This document shows, in pieces, positions 24,737 through 33,450 of a stretch of 38,782 nt of DNA; within the stretch, counting starts at the first letter, position 1, and each line of letters starts with the position of its first letter. Source of the DNA: CAZGXM01 sp964529795. Its GTDB lineage: Bacteria > Bacillota > JADQBR01. Where the stretch lies: NCBI GenBank assembly GCA_964529795.1, contig CAZGXM010000019.1, positions 1 through 38,782 of the forward strand, read 5' to 3'. Position numbers and translations under genes: made by a program. Below the pieces are notes generated by a model. That model was not told the DNA's origin and ran no database searches. It worked only from the letters and a program-made list of their open reading frames with translations.

Positions 24737-25834
24737 TTATTTTTTTAGCAGGTAAGTTTGTTCGGGTATCCAGGTGTGAGTGGTGATATCACCCGGCGTA
24801 GCACTTTTTGCCCGCTTGGGCATGTATTTTCTCAGGTCAAACGGTTTGTCCAGCTTGGTTGCGGCCTTACCGCCCTCATTGTGGCAGCTGAAGCACAGTT
24901 GTTCAGGAGCCTTTCTCAACTGTCCTTCTGCCGCACTCTGGCTGTGCGGGTCGTGGCAGGTGCTGCAGGTCAGGCCGGCTTTATAGTGCTTACTTTGCAC
25001 GAAGTCATTGTACTGCTGGTGGTGCGACTTGGAAGCCCCGTCGGCGTAGAAGCGTTTTTCATCTTCGCCCTTGGGTACCAGCGGTTCAAAGAACTTACTC
25101 AGTTCGTCACCGGGTTTAAACCCTAATGCGTCCTCGCGCTTACTGTCCTTATTATGACCGCGGACGTGGCAGGAACCGCAAACTTCAGTCTGTCTCTCGG
25201 CAGAAAGTTCTGCAGGGTTTACAGGCTTAACCTTAGTCGGATTTTCCACGTGCAGGCTTGCCGGGCCGTGGCAGGCTTCACAACCGATGCCGCCTTCCAC
25301 AAATTCTTCGGTTTCCGGATTATACCCCGTGGTATGGCATCCGATACAGAGGTCCTCGTAGTTTCTTTCCTGCCAATCATCCTTGTGGTACGGAGTCCAT
25401 TCCTGTGTTTTCACAATCCACTGCATGGGAAGAATCTTGTATTTCCCGTCCTGCTCAACAACATAACGTTGTTTCCACTTGCTGCCGATGGTGAGGACAA
25501 TGTCTTCCTTCTTTAATCCTGTCATGGTCAACGGGTCATTTTCTTTACTAAAGTCACCGATGATGGTTTCATCAGTCGCCTTTTGCAGCATCCTGGTGTG
25601 CAGCGTTTCCTTCAGGCCGGTCAGTTTGTCGGCATGGCAGGAACCACATTTTTCCGAACCGACGTATTCAGCCACTTTTTCCACGTCTGCCGACTTTTCA
25701 TTATTATTAGCATCTGTTTGTTCAGCCGGTTTTTGGTTGTCGGGCTTTTGCGGTTCTTCCGCCTGCTGGCCGCAGCCAACTGCCAGCACTAAAACCAACA
25801 GCACTAACAGACTAACCCAAAATCCCTTTTTCAT
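24737..25834 (-). CDS. Hexahaem c-type cytochrome lipoprotein
   Basis: The 365-residue exported protein has six CxxCH haem sites: CGSCH, CIGCH, CEACH, CGSCH, CSTCH and CFSCH. The signal peptide ends in lipobox LAVGC, followed by a Glu/Pro/Asn-rich linker, so it should be tethered to the outer face of the membrane. The arrangement (a CGSCH module, then HTTGYNPETEEFVEGGIGCEACHGPASLH) resembles the cytochrome c554-like multihaem family; individual axial ligands cannot be assigned. CAGGAGG precedes the ATG at 25834. It is divergent from the cytochrome b operon across a 574-base gap and could exchange electrons with that complex. Confidence 0.88.
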   Translation of the reverse strand: MKKGFWVSLLVLLVLVLAVGCGQQAEEPQKPDNQKPAEQTDANNNEKSADVEKVAEYVGSEKCGSCHADKLTGLKETLHTRMLQKATDETIIGDFSKENDPLTMTGLKKEDIVLTIGSKWKQRYVVEQDGKYKILPMQWIVKTQEWTPYHKDDWQERNYEDLCIGCHTTGYNPETEEFVEGGIGCEACHGPASLHVENPTKVKPVNPAELSAERQTEVCGSCHVRGHNKDSKREDALGFKPGDELSKFFEPLVPKGEDEKRFYADGASKSHHQQYNDFVQSKHYKAGLTCSTCHDPHSQSAAEGQLRKAPEQLCFSCHNEGGKAATKLDKPFDLRKYMPKRAKSATPGDITTHTWIPEQTYLLKK

Positions 25835-25999
25835 TTGAAGCACCTCCTGACGTAATGTGAAAAAATGCACGAGAGACATTACTAAAATTCGACAAAATAT
25901 TGGCTAATCCTCTGCCTCGAATATTTTCAGTCCGTTTGGCCAGGGCAAAGGTCCCAAAAAAGTATTACCAATGGCCCTTAAATATATAAAGCATGGTAG

Positions 26000-26152
26000 C
26001 TGCTCTGCCGACTGCTGAAAGCCTCCAATCGCCGCTATCTGGAGTTTGTATCTTCTTTGGATGACCCCAATGACGGCGCGAAGAAATTGGAGAAACTCTC
26101 GGAGAGCAAGAAGGCTGACGGCAGAAGTTTTAAAGGCTGTTATTATTCATAG
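26000..26152 (+). pseudogene. Degraded fragment of a conserved protein (transposase-associated type)
   Basis: A 50-codon open stretch without a start codon reads LKASNRRYLEFVSSLDDPND, then GAKKLEKLSESKKADGRSFK, and ends at a stop at 26150. The NRRYLEF...LDDP...G...L.KL.E......RS.KG pattern recalls, from memory, the C-terminal part of a conserved protein found on many bacterial genomes, often near mobile elements. Nothing of the rest remains. It is the only coding-like signal in the 574-base gap 25835-26408 between the divergent cytochrome genes; the remainder holds AT-rich sequence with no gene. Confidence 0.35.
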
Positions 26153-26227
26153 TCATATCCTTTACCTGGCGAATAAGGTGAGTGTACTGGGAAAAGGTGA
26201 AACAGATACCCGAAAACTGAATTCCCA

Positions 26228-26255
26228 GCCTGAAGGCAATTTTTTCTGTTCAGGC
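26228..26255. repeat. Inverted repeat upstream of the cytochrome b operon
   Basis: GCCTGAA and TTCAGGC flank a 14-base T-rich loop, about 150 bases before the operon start. It could be a terminator remnant of the degraded fragment or a regulatory site. Confidence 0.3.
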
Positions 26256-26408
26256 ACATTTATTTACAATTTGTTGATAGATATGTAACATTCCATTCTT
26301 ATGATAGTGTTAACAAGTTATATATAAGTGAATAGAGCAGCGGTATGATGTCAAGTAGCTAATCGGAAATTTTTTCAAAAAATCGCTGCGAACAAGGGGG
26401 GTAGTAAG

Positions 26409-26867
26409 GTGAAAAGAGTAATGTTTTTATTGTTTTTGGGGGTGTTTCTTCTGGCGGCCGCCGCAACCGCTTTTGCCCACGGCGGCGGGACAGGCAAAGT
26501 TGATGCCCCCACCTATGTACGCCAGGCCATAGCGTTTTTGGAGGGCACGCAAAATGTGGAAGGGGCTGAGGAACGAATAAGAGATGCCCTGGCGCTCCAA
26601 AGCGACCAGGTTAACCCGGAAAACCTGCAACAGGCCCAAAAAGCACTGGAAAATGGGAGTTTAGAGGAGGCCAAAGCCCTGCTGGTCAAGGCTTTGGGTA
26701 AAGAACCTGCCGGAGCCCAGGAACTGACTTTTCATGCGGGTTTCAAAGGCAGTGCGGGTAACTATGTGCTGCTGCTGTTGGCAATAATTTTTATCATTAC
26801 CGGTTGGGGATTAATTAAAAGGCAAGTTCCTAAAATCCGGGAAAAGGGGGGCACTGTTCATGGCTAA
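26409..26867 (+). CDS. Small exported membrane-anchored protein of the cytochrome b operon
   Basis: I do not recognise a family for this 152-residue protein. It has a signal peptide (VMFLLFLGVFLLAAAATAFAH), an extracytoplasmic helical region of about 90 residues (PTYVRQAIAFLEGTQNVEGAEERIRDALALQ, ENLQQAQKALENGSLEEAKALLVKAL) and a C-terminal transmembrane anchor (YVLLLLAIIFIITGWGLI) followed by basic residues. The GTG start has GGGGGG 7 bases upstream. It overlaps the cytochrome b gene by 8 bases, so the two are probably translated together and form a complex. The helical region resembles in style, not in obvious sequence, the repeats at the end of the cytochrome b protein. Confidence 0.7.
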   Translation: MKRVMFLLFLGVFLLAAAATAFAHGGGTGKVDAPTYVRQAIAFLEGTQNVEGAEERIRDALALQSDQVNPENLQQAQKALENGSLEEAKALLVKALGKEPAGAQELTFHAGFKGSAGNYVLLLLAIIFIITGWGLIKRQVPKIREKGGTVHG

Positions 26868-28665
26868 AGGCACCGTGCAGCAACAGGATAAAGGCCCGGC
26901 TGCCTGGTTCAGGCAGCGGCTGGGACTGACCAATTTGGATTACGAAGTACCGGCGCATGCCAATACTTTACCGTTTTCCCTGGGCGGTCTGACATTAATC
27001 AATTTCCTTATTTTGATTCTCACAGGAATCATTTTGGCTCAATTTTATACGCCCAACCCAGCGACCGCCAACCAAAGTATTCGGGTGTTGATGACGGAAG
27101 TAAACCTGGGCAGTTTCCTGCGGGGACTGCATTTCTGGGCGGCACAGGGCGCAATGGTTACCCTGATTTTACATTTGCTAAGAGTATTTGTATACGGTTC
27201 CTATAAACGGCCGAGAGAGTTGAACTGGTTATTGGGAGTGGTACTGTTCTTTGGCATGGCGGGATTGTTCTACACAGGCACCATTCTCAAATGGGACCAG
27301 GAAGCTTTTGAAGCCCTTGCCCACACACAAGAAGCGGCAAAGCTGGCAGGGGTTTTCGGGTTCTTTTTCGCTGAGGGATTTGCCCGGGGAGTGCCCCTGT
27401 TGAGTAGGATATATTCCATTCACACCAGCATGCTGCCGCTGTTATTGGCAGGGGTACTGGCAGGTCACCTGCTGCTGGTGAAAGGGTTAAAAATATCGTC
27501 ACTTCCTTGGGGTGACAGCAGTAACAATTCCCCGCAAAAATTTTCCGGGCACCTGGTTAAATTGAGCGGGTATGGCTTTATTCTTCTCGGAATATTGGTG
27601 TTCCTGGCAGTGTTATTACCACCGGACCTGGGCCCGGTACCTGTGAAGGGAATTGAAGCCACAAAACCACCGTGGCTGTTTTTGAGTATATTTTCCATTG
27701 AAAATTGGACCGGCTTGCAGGGATTGATTTGGGCCACTGTTCTCCTGGCACTTGGCCTTGTGGTGGTCCCCTTTATTGACCGTGCCACCACCAACAATAT
27801 CAGTCAGCGAAAAGCGGTGGTTACTGCCGGGATTTTGACAGTTGTAGTTGCTTTTGCTTTTACAATCAATGCTTATGTGGCCAAGCCGGGGCAGCATATC
27901 GGTATGGGGGAAGAAACGGAGCAGGTAGCCGTGGACAGCCATCCTTCCGGTGAAGAAAATCATGATACAAGAGAGGCTGAAACTGCGGGAGATAAAAATG
28001 TTCAAGAAGATAACCATGCAAAAGAAGAGACTCCACACAGCGAAATTTTGCCGGAACTGACCCAACTGGATAGAGCACTGGCGGTTATAGGGGAAATTGG
28101 GCAAGCGGTACAGGGGAAAGACTTTCAACTGGCTGCGCATAAAGCCGTTGAACTGGATGAAATACTGGATGCCATCAACCGGCAAATTGCTGCAAAAGAT
28201 TCAGAACAGGCAGCGGATTTAGAGGAACACGTTCATGAACTGGGTGAATTGTTGGAGAAACCGCAGCCTGACATTGAAGAAGTAAATAATTTGCTTGCTC
28301 ACAGCAAGGAGAGCGTGGAAAAAGCCAGGCTGCTATTTGCAGCAAAACAGGATAGCCTGGAAACCCGGTCTCCCGAATTACAGGCCCTGAGTCAATCACT
28401 GGCAATTTTAGACGAAATCAAGCACGCAGTGGACAGGAAAGAGTATCACGAGGCAGCGGAAAAAGCCACTGAGCTGGATGAGATATTGGATGCAATCAAC
28501 GGGAAAATTGCTGCCAAAGATGCAGAGAGGGCAGCGGATATGGAGGAACATGTCCACGAACTGGGTGAGATGTTGGAAAAGCCACAACCCAATATTAGCG
28601 AGGTCAAGGACTTGATAGCTCACAGTAAGGAAAGTGTGGAAAAGGCAATAAAGTTATTTGAATAG
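26860..28665 (+). CDS. Cytochrome b (b6/subunit IV-like) with C-terminal tandem-repeat domain
   Basis: The 601-residue protein has a cytochrome b core and an unusual tail. Residues 40-220 form a four-helix b6-like unit with haem-ligand pairs His91/His105 and His188/His203 in GLHFWAAQ...LILHLLRVF and YSIHTSM...AGHLL. Three further helices (about 235-340) resemble subunit IV, but the quinol-site PEWY motif is PPWL (270-273), so the catalytic Glu is missing. After the seventh helix an acidic linker leads to two tandem repeats (from residues 398 and 505), each with an EEHVHELGE HxH motif. With b6f-like topology the tail is extracytoplasmic. No Rieske gene is adjacent. It is probably a quinone- or cytochrome-linked redox protein. 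Confidence 0.85.
   Translation: MAKGTVQQQDKGPAAWFRQRLGLTNLDYEVPAHANTLPFSLGGLTLINFLILILTGIILAQFYTPNPATANQSIRVLMTEVNLGSFLRGLHFWAAQGAMVTLILHLLRVFVYGSYKRPRELNWLLGVVLFFGMAGLFYTGTILKWDQEAFEALAHTQEAAKLAGVFGFFFAEGFARGVPLLSRIYSIHTSMLPLLLAGVLAGHLLLVKGLKISSLPWGDSSNNSPQKFSGHLVKLSGYGFILLGILVFLAVLLPPDLGPVPVKGIEATKPPWLFLSIFSIENWTGLQGLIWATVLLALGLVVVPFIDRATTNNISQRKAVVTAGILTVVVAFAFTINAYVAKPGQHIGMGEETEQVAVDSHPSGEENHDTREAETAGDKNVQEDNHAKEETPHSEILPELTQLDRALAVIGEIGQAVQGKDFQLAAHKAVELDEILDAINRQIAAKDSEQAADLEEHVHELGELLEKPQPDIEEVNNLLAHSKESVEKARLLFAAKQDSLETRSPELQALSQSLAILDEIKHAVDRKEYHEAAEKATELDEILDAINGKIAAKDAERAADMEEHVHELGEMLEKPQPNISEVKDLIAHSKESVEKAIKLFE
28051..28371 (+). repeat. Intragenic repeat unit 1 in the cytochrome b tail
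   Basis: This 107-codon unit begins PELTQLDRALAVIGEI and includes AVELDEILDAINRQIAAKD, EEHVHELGELLEKPQPDIEE and AHSKESVEKARLLF. It is closely related to the next unit at both protein and DNA level, so the duplication is fairly recent. Confidence 0.9.
28372..28662 (+). repeat. Intragenic repeat unit 2 in the cytochrome b tail
   Basis: This 97-codon unit begins PELQALSQSLAILDEI and includes ATELDEILDAINGKIAAKD, EEHVHELGEMLEKPQPNISE and AHSKESVEKAIKLF. His564/His566 and His588 align with His457/His459 and His481 of unit 1, offset by 107 residues. Confidence 0.9.
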
Positions 28666-28670
28666 AAATG

Positions 28671-28715
28671 TAAAAAACCTTGCGGATTACCAGCTAACCT
28701 GCAAGGTTTTTTACC
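28671..28715. terminator. Bidirectional terminator between the cytochrome b and kinase genes
   Basis: GTAAAAAACCTTGC (28671-28684) and its exact complement (28702-28715) form a 14-bp stem containing A and T tracts on both sides. It separates convergent genes. Confidence 0.88.
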
Positions 28716-28728
28716 TGTATGGAGATAA

Positions 28729-30150
28729 CTAATTGTTCTTGTCCCGCCACAGGGGCAGAGTAAAGTAAAATGTACTTCCTTTACCCGGTTCACTTTCCAC
28801 GCCCACTGTCCCTTGCTGGGCTTTGGCCAGCATCCTGGTGATGGCAAGACCCAGACCAGAGCCCCCTTCTTCAGGTTTTCTGGTTTTATCCACCTTGTAG
28901 AAGCGGTCCCAGACAAATTCCTGGTCTTCCCTGGAAATACCGGACCCGAAGTCTTTTATCCAGACGGTGGCGTGGGAATGATTTTCTTGAATACCCACTA
29001 TGATTGGTTTCCCCGGGGGGCTGAATTTGATGGCGTTGTCCAGGAGATTGATAATCATCTGTTTAACCCGGTGGGGGTCGGCAAAAACAAAAGGTTTAGC
29101 CGCAAAATCCACTTCCGGTGTCAAGTCATTTTCCAGGAATTTCGGCTCTTTTTCTGCCAGTACTTCCAAAACCAGTTCCTGCAAATCCGCTTTTTGCAGT
29201 TCCAACTTGACATCGTCATGTTCAAGCCGGGCCAGCTCCAGCATGTCGTTGATTAAACCACTTATTCTCTCAGTCTCTTTAATGGCAAGAGAAACATACC
29301 TTTCTTTTTCTCCGGGAGTAATGGTTTTATCATTGATGCCCTGCAGGACGCCGCTGATAAAAGAAATGGGAGTGCGCAGTTCATGGGAGATATTGGCAAT
29401 AAACTCCCGGCGTGTTTTTTCTACCTTTGCCAGCTGACCCGCCATGTAATTGAAGCTGCGGGCCAAAGTGCCCAACTCGTCTTGTGTTTCAATACTGGCG
29501 GTTTCCGAAAAGTCTCCTTTGGCAATTTTTAGGGCTACTTTGCTCATGTGCTGGAGCGGGCGGCTGAAATATTTGGTGAGGAAATAAGTCAATACGGTGG
29601 CAATGAGAGCTGCCAGCACAATGACAACCGCACTTAAACGCCGGAGCTGGGTGGATGCGGCGGCCACATCATACATGGGGGAGTGCAGGGAAACTCCCCC
29701 GACAACCTTACCGTCAATGATCAGCGGGACAGCAACTGACATCAGGTCGATCTCCGGCTCCCGGGTGACTTTACTGACCGTTTTTCCCCGCAAAACACTG
29801 TCAATATCCTCTTTTGTGAAGTAGTCCTCGGTCAGGTGAGAAGTAAAGGTGCGTAAGCTTTGGTTTGTTTGCTGCTGGCCTGCACCGATAGGGAAAATAC
29901 TGATTTCGGAGTCATATTCATGAGCTGCCTCTTTAATTTGCTTTGTTAATACTTCTCCGGGGATTTTTCCACCCAGGTATTTTTCCATCGAGGCAGTTAT
30001 TTCTTTTCCCGCTTTAATTAGTGTTTTCTCCTTTTCAGAGGTGTAAAAGCTTGTATAAACGTAGGATAGCAGAAACAGCAGGATGAGCACTGTTACCACG
30101 ATGACGGCTAAAGAAGACAGCAGCAGGCGGCCAAAAATTCCCCTAATCAT
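28729..30150 (-). CDS. HAMP-domain sensor histidine kinase
   Basis: The 473-residue membrane kinase has TM1 near the N-terminus (LLLSSLAVIVVTVLILLFLL), an extracytoplasmic sensor of about 125 residues, TM2 (LSAVVIVLAALIATVLTYFL) and HAMP. The H-box ISHELRTPISFISG holds the phospho-acceptor His, the N-box is LLDNAIKFSPPGKP, and the G-boxes are DFGSGIS and GGSGLGLAI. It is the partner of the response regulator just upstream, overlapping it by 8 bases. The ATG at 30150 has GAGGTG upstream; a TTG five codons earlier is less likely. The signal is unknown. It faces the cytochrome b operon and could regulate it, but that is only proximity. Confidence 0.9.
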   Translation of the reverse strand: MIRGIFGRLLLSSLAVIVVTVLILLFLLSYVYTSFYTSEKEKTLIKAGKEITASMEKYLGGKIPGEVLTKQIKEAAHEYDSEISIFPIGAGQQQTNQSLRTFTSHLTEDYFTKEDIDSVLRGKTVSKVTREPEIDLMSVAVPLIIDGKVVGGVSLHSPMYDVAAASTQLRRLSAVVIVLAALIATVLTYFLTKYFSRPLQHMSKVALKIAKGDFSETASIETQDELGTLARSFNYMAGQLAKVEKTRREFIANISHELRTPISFISGVLQGINDKTITPGEKERYVSLAIKETERISGLINDMLELARLEHDDVKLELQKADLQELVLEVLAEKEPKFLENDLTPEVDFAAKPFVFADPHRVKQMIINLLDNAIKFSPPGKPIIVGIQENHSHATVWIKDFGSGISREDQEFVWDRFYKVDKTRKPEEGGSGLGLAITRMLAKAQQGTVGVESEPGKGSTFYFTLPLWRDKNN

Positions 30151-30826
30151 TATGGCGCACCTCAAACTTGTAGCCGACGCCCCAAACGGTTTTCAACTGG
30201 TTAGACTGGTTTTTGAGTTTTTTTCGCAGTCGTTCAATATGCACATCCACAGTCCTGGTGGTGCCGGCAAAGTCATACCCCCACACTTGGTCCAGCAGCA
30301 GTTGCCTGGTAAACACCTTGTTCGGGTGGCTGGCGAGAAAGTACAAAAGTTCCAACTCTTTGGGAGAGAGGGTTATCTCTTCTTTATTGACGGTTACCGT
30401 ATAGGTATCAGCATCAATTGTCAGGCCGGGGAAAACCAGTTTATTCAATTCCAGGCCGGTAGGATGAAATCGCCTGAGCACTGCTCTGACTCTGGCAACC
30501 AGTTCCTTGAAGTTTATGGGTTTGACAATATAGTCGTCGGCACCCAATTCAAGCCCCAGGACCTTGTCAAATTCCTCTCCTTTTGCGGTAATCATGATAA
30601 TGGGGATATCGCTGATTTTTCTTATTTCGCGGCATACCTGCCAGCCGTCAAGCCCTGGCAGCATAATGTCCAGCAAAACCAGACTAGGTGCTTCCTGCTG
30701 GAATACCTTCAATCCTTTTAAGCCGTCATGGCAGACCAGCACTTCAAACCCTTCTTTTTTCAGATAAAGTTTTATCAGGTCGCACAGGTTTTCCGCATCT
30801 TCAATGACTAGAATCTTTTGGGTCAT
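30143..30826 (-). CDS. OmpR/PhoB-family response regulator
   Basis: The 227-residue regulator has a receiver domain (acidic pocket E9/D10, phospho-acceptor Asp53 in LVLLDIMLPGLDGW, switch-region KPINFKEL) and a C-terminal winged helix (LSPKELELLYFLASHPNKVFTRQLLLDQVWGYDF, RTVDVHIERLRKKL). AGGAG precedes the ATG. It is first in an operon with the histidine kinase and has its own promoter. The C-terminal wing WGVGYKFE is typical of PhoB/PhoP relatives. Confidence 0.93.
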   Translation of the reverse strand: MTQKILVIEDAENLCDLIKLYLKKEGFEVLVCHDGLKGLKVFQQEAPSLVLLDIMLPGLDGWQVCREIRKISDIPIIMITAKGEEFDKVLGLELGADDYIVKPINFKELVARVRAVLRRFHPTGLELNKLVFPGLTIDADTYTVTVNKEEITLSPKELELLYFLASHPNKVFTRQLLLDQVWGYDFAGTTRTVDVHIERLRKKLKNQSNQLKTVWGVGYKFEVRHND

Positions 30827-30843
30827 GAGCTATTACTCCTAAA

Positions 30844-30872
30844 AATTAAGTTATTAATCTAATAATTTTCAA
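30844..30872 (-). promoter_or_regulatory. Promoter candidate for the OmpR-type two-component operon
   Basis: On the minus strand TTGAAA (30872-30867) and TTAATT (30849-30844) are spaced by 17 bases in a very AT-rich stretch, so chance matches are likely. Confidence 0.35.
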
Positions 30873-30956
30873 TAATTTTTACAGAATGTCCTTTTTTTAT
30901 TATTTGCCAATCAACCTCAACTTTCCCCTGAACACGGCAGGGGATAATAGGCTTAT

Positions 30957-30980
30957 CAAAACCAATTGGGACTGGTTTTT
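30957..30980 (-). terminator. Possible terminator of the TRAP operon
   Basis: AAAACCA and TGGTTTT flank an 8-base spacer, followed on the minus strand by GATAAG. A second hairpin CCCCTG/CAGGGG lies about 20 bases further downstream. The T tract is short. Confidence 0.35.
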
Positions 30981-31019
30981 CGTCCAAGGCGGTGGTAATT
31001 TGTGATTTTTATCCCGAAC

Positions 31020-32927
31020 TCAGCCCTCTATTTTGGCGGTTGCCCTGTTGTTGGCAACTACCTGTTTGGCAACCACTGCAAGTAAGATAATCAACCCGAT
31101 ACTGTCAGTGGTCAAGCCGGGGTGGAAAAGGAGGAAGGCTGCCAAACCTAAAATGATACGTTCCGGCAAACTGGTTTTCTTGATAAAATACCCCTGCAGC
31201 GCCGGCCCGGCAGCGATTATGCCCAGGGAGACAGAGATGAGGGTAATGACAATTTCCCAAACAGGGCCGTTTAAAAGTATCGGTGTGTAAGCAAATAGGA
31301 AAGGCATCAAGTACAGTCCTTTACCGAACTTGAACGCTGCCCACCCGGTTTTCATCGGGTCGGACCCGGCAATACCCGCGGCAGCAAAGGCCGCCAGGCA
31401 TACCGGTGGAGTAATGTTGGCATCCTGGCTGAACCAGAATACTATCAAATGTGCGGCCAGAAGCGGGACTCCCAGCTTTGTTAAGGCAGGTACCGCCAGA
31501 ATGGCCAGGATAATGTAGGAAGACGTTACTGTTAATCCCATCCCCAGCACATAGGATGCCATGCCCACAAGGATGATGGCAAAGGGGAGGATGCCACCGG
31601 ATAGGGAAACCACCAGGTCGGAGAATTTCAGCCCGAGACCGGTCAGGTAAACCACGCCGATGATAATCCCGATTGTACCTGCGGAAGCACCGATGGTCAG
31701 GGATTTCACTGCCGCTTCTTTCAGCAAGTCGACAAATTCTCTCAGCCCGATGCGTGTTGACTTGTTAAGCATTCCTACCGCGACCGTTGACACGATTGCC
31801 CAAAAACCTGATTGGGCGGGTGAATAGCCCAACATCAACAAGCCAATAATGGCAACCAAAGGTAAAACGAAAAACCAGCCTTCTTTCAACACTTTTTTCA
31901 CATTTGGCAGTTCCTGCTTCGGCAAACCTTTCAAGCCCTTTTTTGCCGCTTCCAGGTCTACCAGCCAGAGCACCGAGGCAAAATACAGGATAGCAGGAAT
32001 GACGGATATTTTGACAATATGCCAGTAGGGGACGCCGGCAAATTCGGCGATTAAGAACGCTCCCGCACCCATGATCGGCGGCACCATTTGCCCGCCTGAA
32101 GAAGCGGCAGTTTCCACGCCGCCTGCTACGTGGGATTCATAACCGGTTTTTTTCATCAGCGGGATGGTAAAGGTGCCGGTGGTAATCACGTTGGCCACGG
32201 CGCTGCCGGATACTGACCCCATCAGCCCGCTGACAAAAACCGCGGTTTTTGCTGGCCCCCCTCTGGTACGGCCGGTCAGTGCATAGGGGACGTCGATAAA
32301 AAATTTTGCCGCTCCCAGCTTATCCAGAAAGGTCCCAAAAATGATAAACAGGAAAACAAACTTGGCAAAAATTGATGAAACAACGCCGAAAATACCGTAA
32401 AGGGTGGTGAATTGATACGTTGTGATCCGTTCAATACTGAAACCCCGGTGGTCAATTATGGCGGGCATATAGGGGCCAAAGTAGGCGTAAATCAAAAATA
32501 CAATGGCAATAATGGGCAAAGTATTACCCAGGGTACGCCTGGTAACTTCCAAAGTCACAACCAGGGCGATAATACTGAAAACCATGTCCGTAGTGGTTAC
32601 TTCCCCGGCGCGAAAAGTCATCTTCGGGTATTCAATGACAAAGTAGGCAATCACGGCTATGGCTGCCGCCAAAAGCAGGAAATCAACCACGGTTAACCTG
32701 TGTTGCGGTGATTTTTTTGTTGCCGGGTAAAGTATTATTACCAGGACAAACGTAAAGCCGATGTACAAACCGCGATTCAACTGCGGGTTGGGAACGCCGA
32801 ACCTGGCGATATAGAGGTAAGTAAGTGTAAACAGTGCTGCTACTACTGTCACGATGATTCCCTGCCAACCGGTGAGATTACGGGTTTGTGCCTGGATAAG
32901 CGATTGTTCTTCCTGTCTGTCGGTCAT
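31020..32927 (-). CDS. TRAP transporter fused permease (TAXI type, DctQM fusion)
   Basis: The 635-residue polytopic protein carries the small (4TM) and large (12TM) TRAP permease parts in one chain, as in TAXI-type TRAP systems. Typical segments are GLMGSVSGSAVANVITTGTFTIPLMKKTGYESHVAGGVETAASSGGQMVPPIMGAGAFLIAEF and WFSQDANITPPVCLAAFAAAGIAGSDPMKTGW. It imports a solute presented by the TAXI receptor, driven by an ion gradient. Its start overlaps the end of the DUF1850 gene by 50 bases; GGGGG precedes its ATG. The substrate is unknown. Confidence 0.93.
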   Translation of the reverse strand: MTDRQEEQSLIQAQTRNLTGWQGIIVTVVAALFTLTYLYIARFGVPNPQLNRGLYIGFTFVLVIILYPATKKSPQHRLTVVDFLLLAAAIAVIAYFVIEYPKMTFRAGEVTTTDMVFSIIALVVTLEVTRRTLGNTLPIIAIVFLIYAYFGPYMPAIIDHRGFSIERITTYQFTTLYGIFGVVSSIFAKFVFLFIIFGTFLDKLGAAKFFIDVPYALTGRTRGGPAKTAVFVSGLMGSVSGSAVANVITTGTFTIPLMKKTGYESHVAGGVETAASSGGQMVPPIMGAGAFLIAEFAGVPYWHIVKISVIPAILYFASVLWLVDLEAAKKGLKGLPKQELPNVKKVLKEGWFFVLPLVAIIGLLMLGYSPAQSGFWAIVSTVAVGMLNKSTRIGLREFVDLLKEAAVKSLTIGASAGTIGIIIGVVYLTGLGLKFSDLVVSLSGGILPFAIILVGMASYVLGMGLTVTSSYIILAILAVPALTKLGVPLLAAHLIVFWFSQDANITPPVCLAAFAAAGIAGSDPMKTGWAAFKFGKGLYLMPFLFAYTPILLNGPVWEIVITLISVSLGIIAAGPALQGYFIKKTSLPERIILGLAAFLLFHPGLTTDSIGLIILLAVVAKQVVANNRATAKIEG

Positions 32928-33450
32928 GTTTTTCCCCCTTTCTCCATAAGCTTAGTCTTGATACTTTCAATACCCTGAATTTTACCCTTTCATTGCTGGC
33001 AGTATATTTCCAAAGGGGAACTTCCAGGTCATCAATAAACAAAGTATGCCGGGCAATTTGGCCCACACGCAAGAAAAAACCGTCCAGATTACGGTTGATG
33101 CCTGTTACTTTGTTCCAGCCATTTTCAAAAATAACGCTTTGTTCAAAGGGGCCGAAGCCCGCGCCCAGCATTTTAAATTCGGTAGCGGTGAGAGTGATTG
33201 TGCCATCCGCGCCAACGGAATAACGTTCCCAAACAGGCGTTTTGTCCACAGAGTGAATATAGCGGATACTGAATTTGGTTCCGGGATGAACAGGGATACT
33301 GTATATTACCCTGTTGTTCCCCGTACTTTTTACCTGTAGTACCAGTACCGGGTCCAAAAGAAAATACAGGTAAGCAACCAGTATTGCAAAACTGATTGCC
33401 GGTAGGAGGACGGGGGGCACCCGTCTCCTGCCGGCCATTTTCATGCCCAT
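32878..33450 (-). CDS. DUF1850 domain protein of the TRAP-TAXI operon
   Basis: The 190-residue protein has a basic N-terminus, a single membrane segment (VPPVLLPAISFAILVAYLYFLL) and an extracytoplasmic DUF1850 domain with FSIRYIHSVDKTPVWERY and the following FGPFEQS. DUF1850 proteins commonly sit between TAXI receptors and TRAP permeases; their role is not known. Its ATG immediately follows the receptor stop codon. A methionine two codons later is an alternative start. Confidence 0.75.
   Translation of the reverse strand: MGMKMAGRRRVPPVLLPAISFAILVAYLYFLLDPVLVLQVKSTGNNRVIYSIPVHPGTKFSIRYIHSVDKTPVWERYSVGADGTITLTATEFKMLGAGFGPFEQSVIFENGWNKVTGINRNLDGFFLRVGQIARHTLFIDDLEVPLWKYTASNERVKFRVLKVSRLSLWRKGEKHDRQTGRTIAYPGTNP

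Noticed and set aside
26046..26288. An 80-codon plus-strand frame before the cytochrome b operon
   Set aside because: It has no ribosome binding site and odd composition, and it overlaps the more protein-like fragment at 26000-26152 in another frame.
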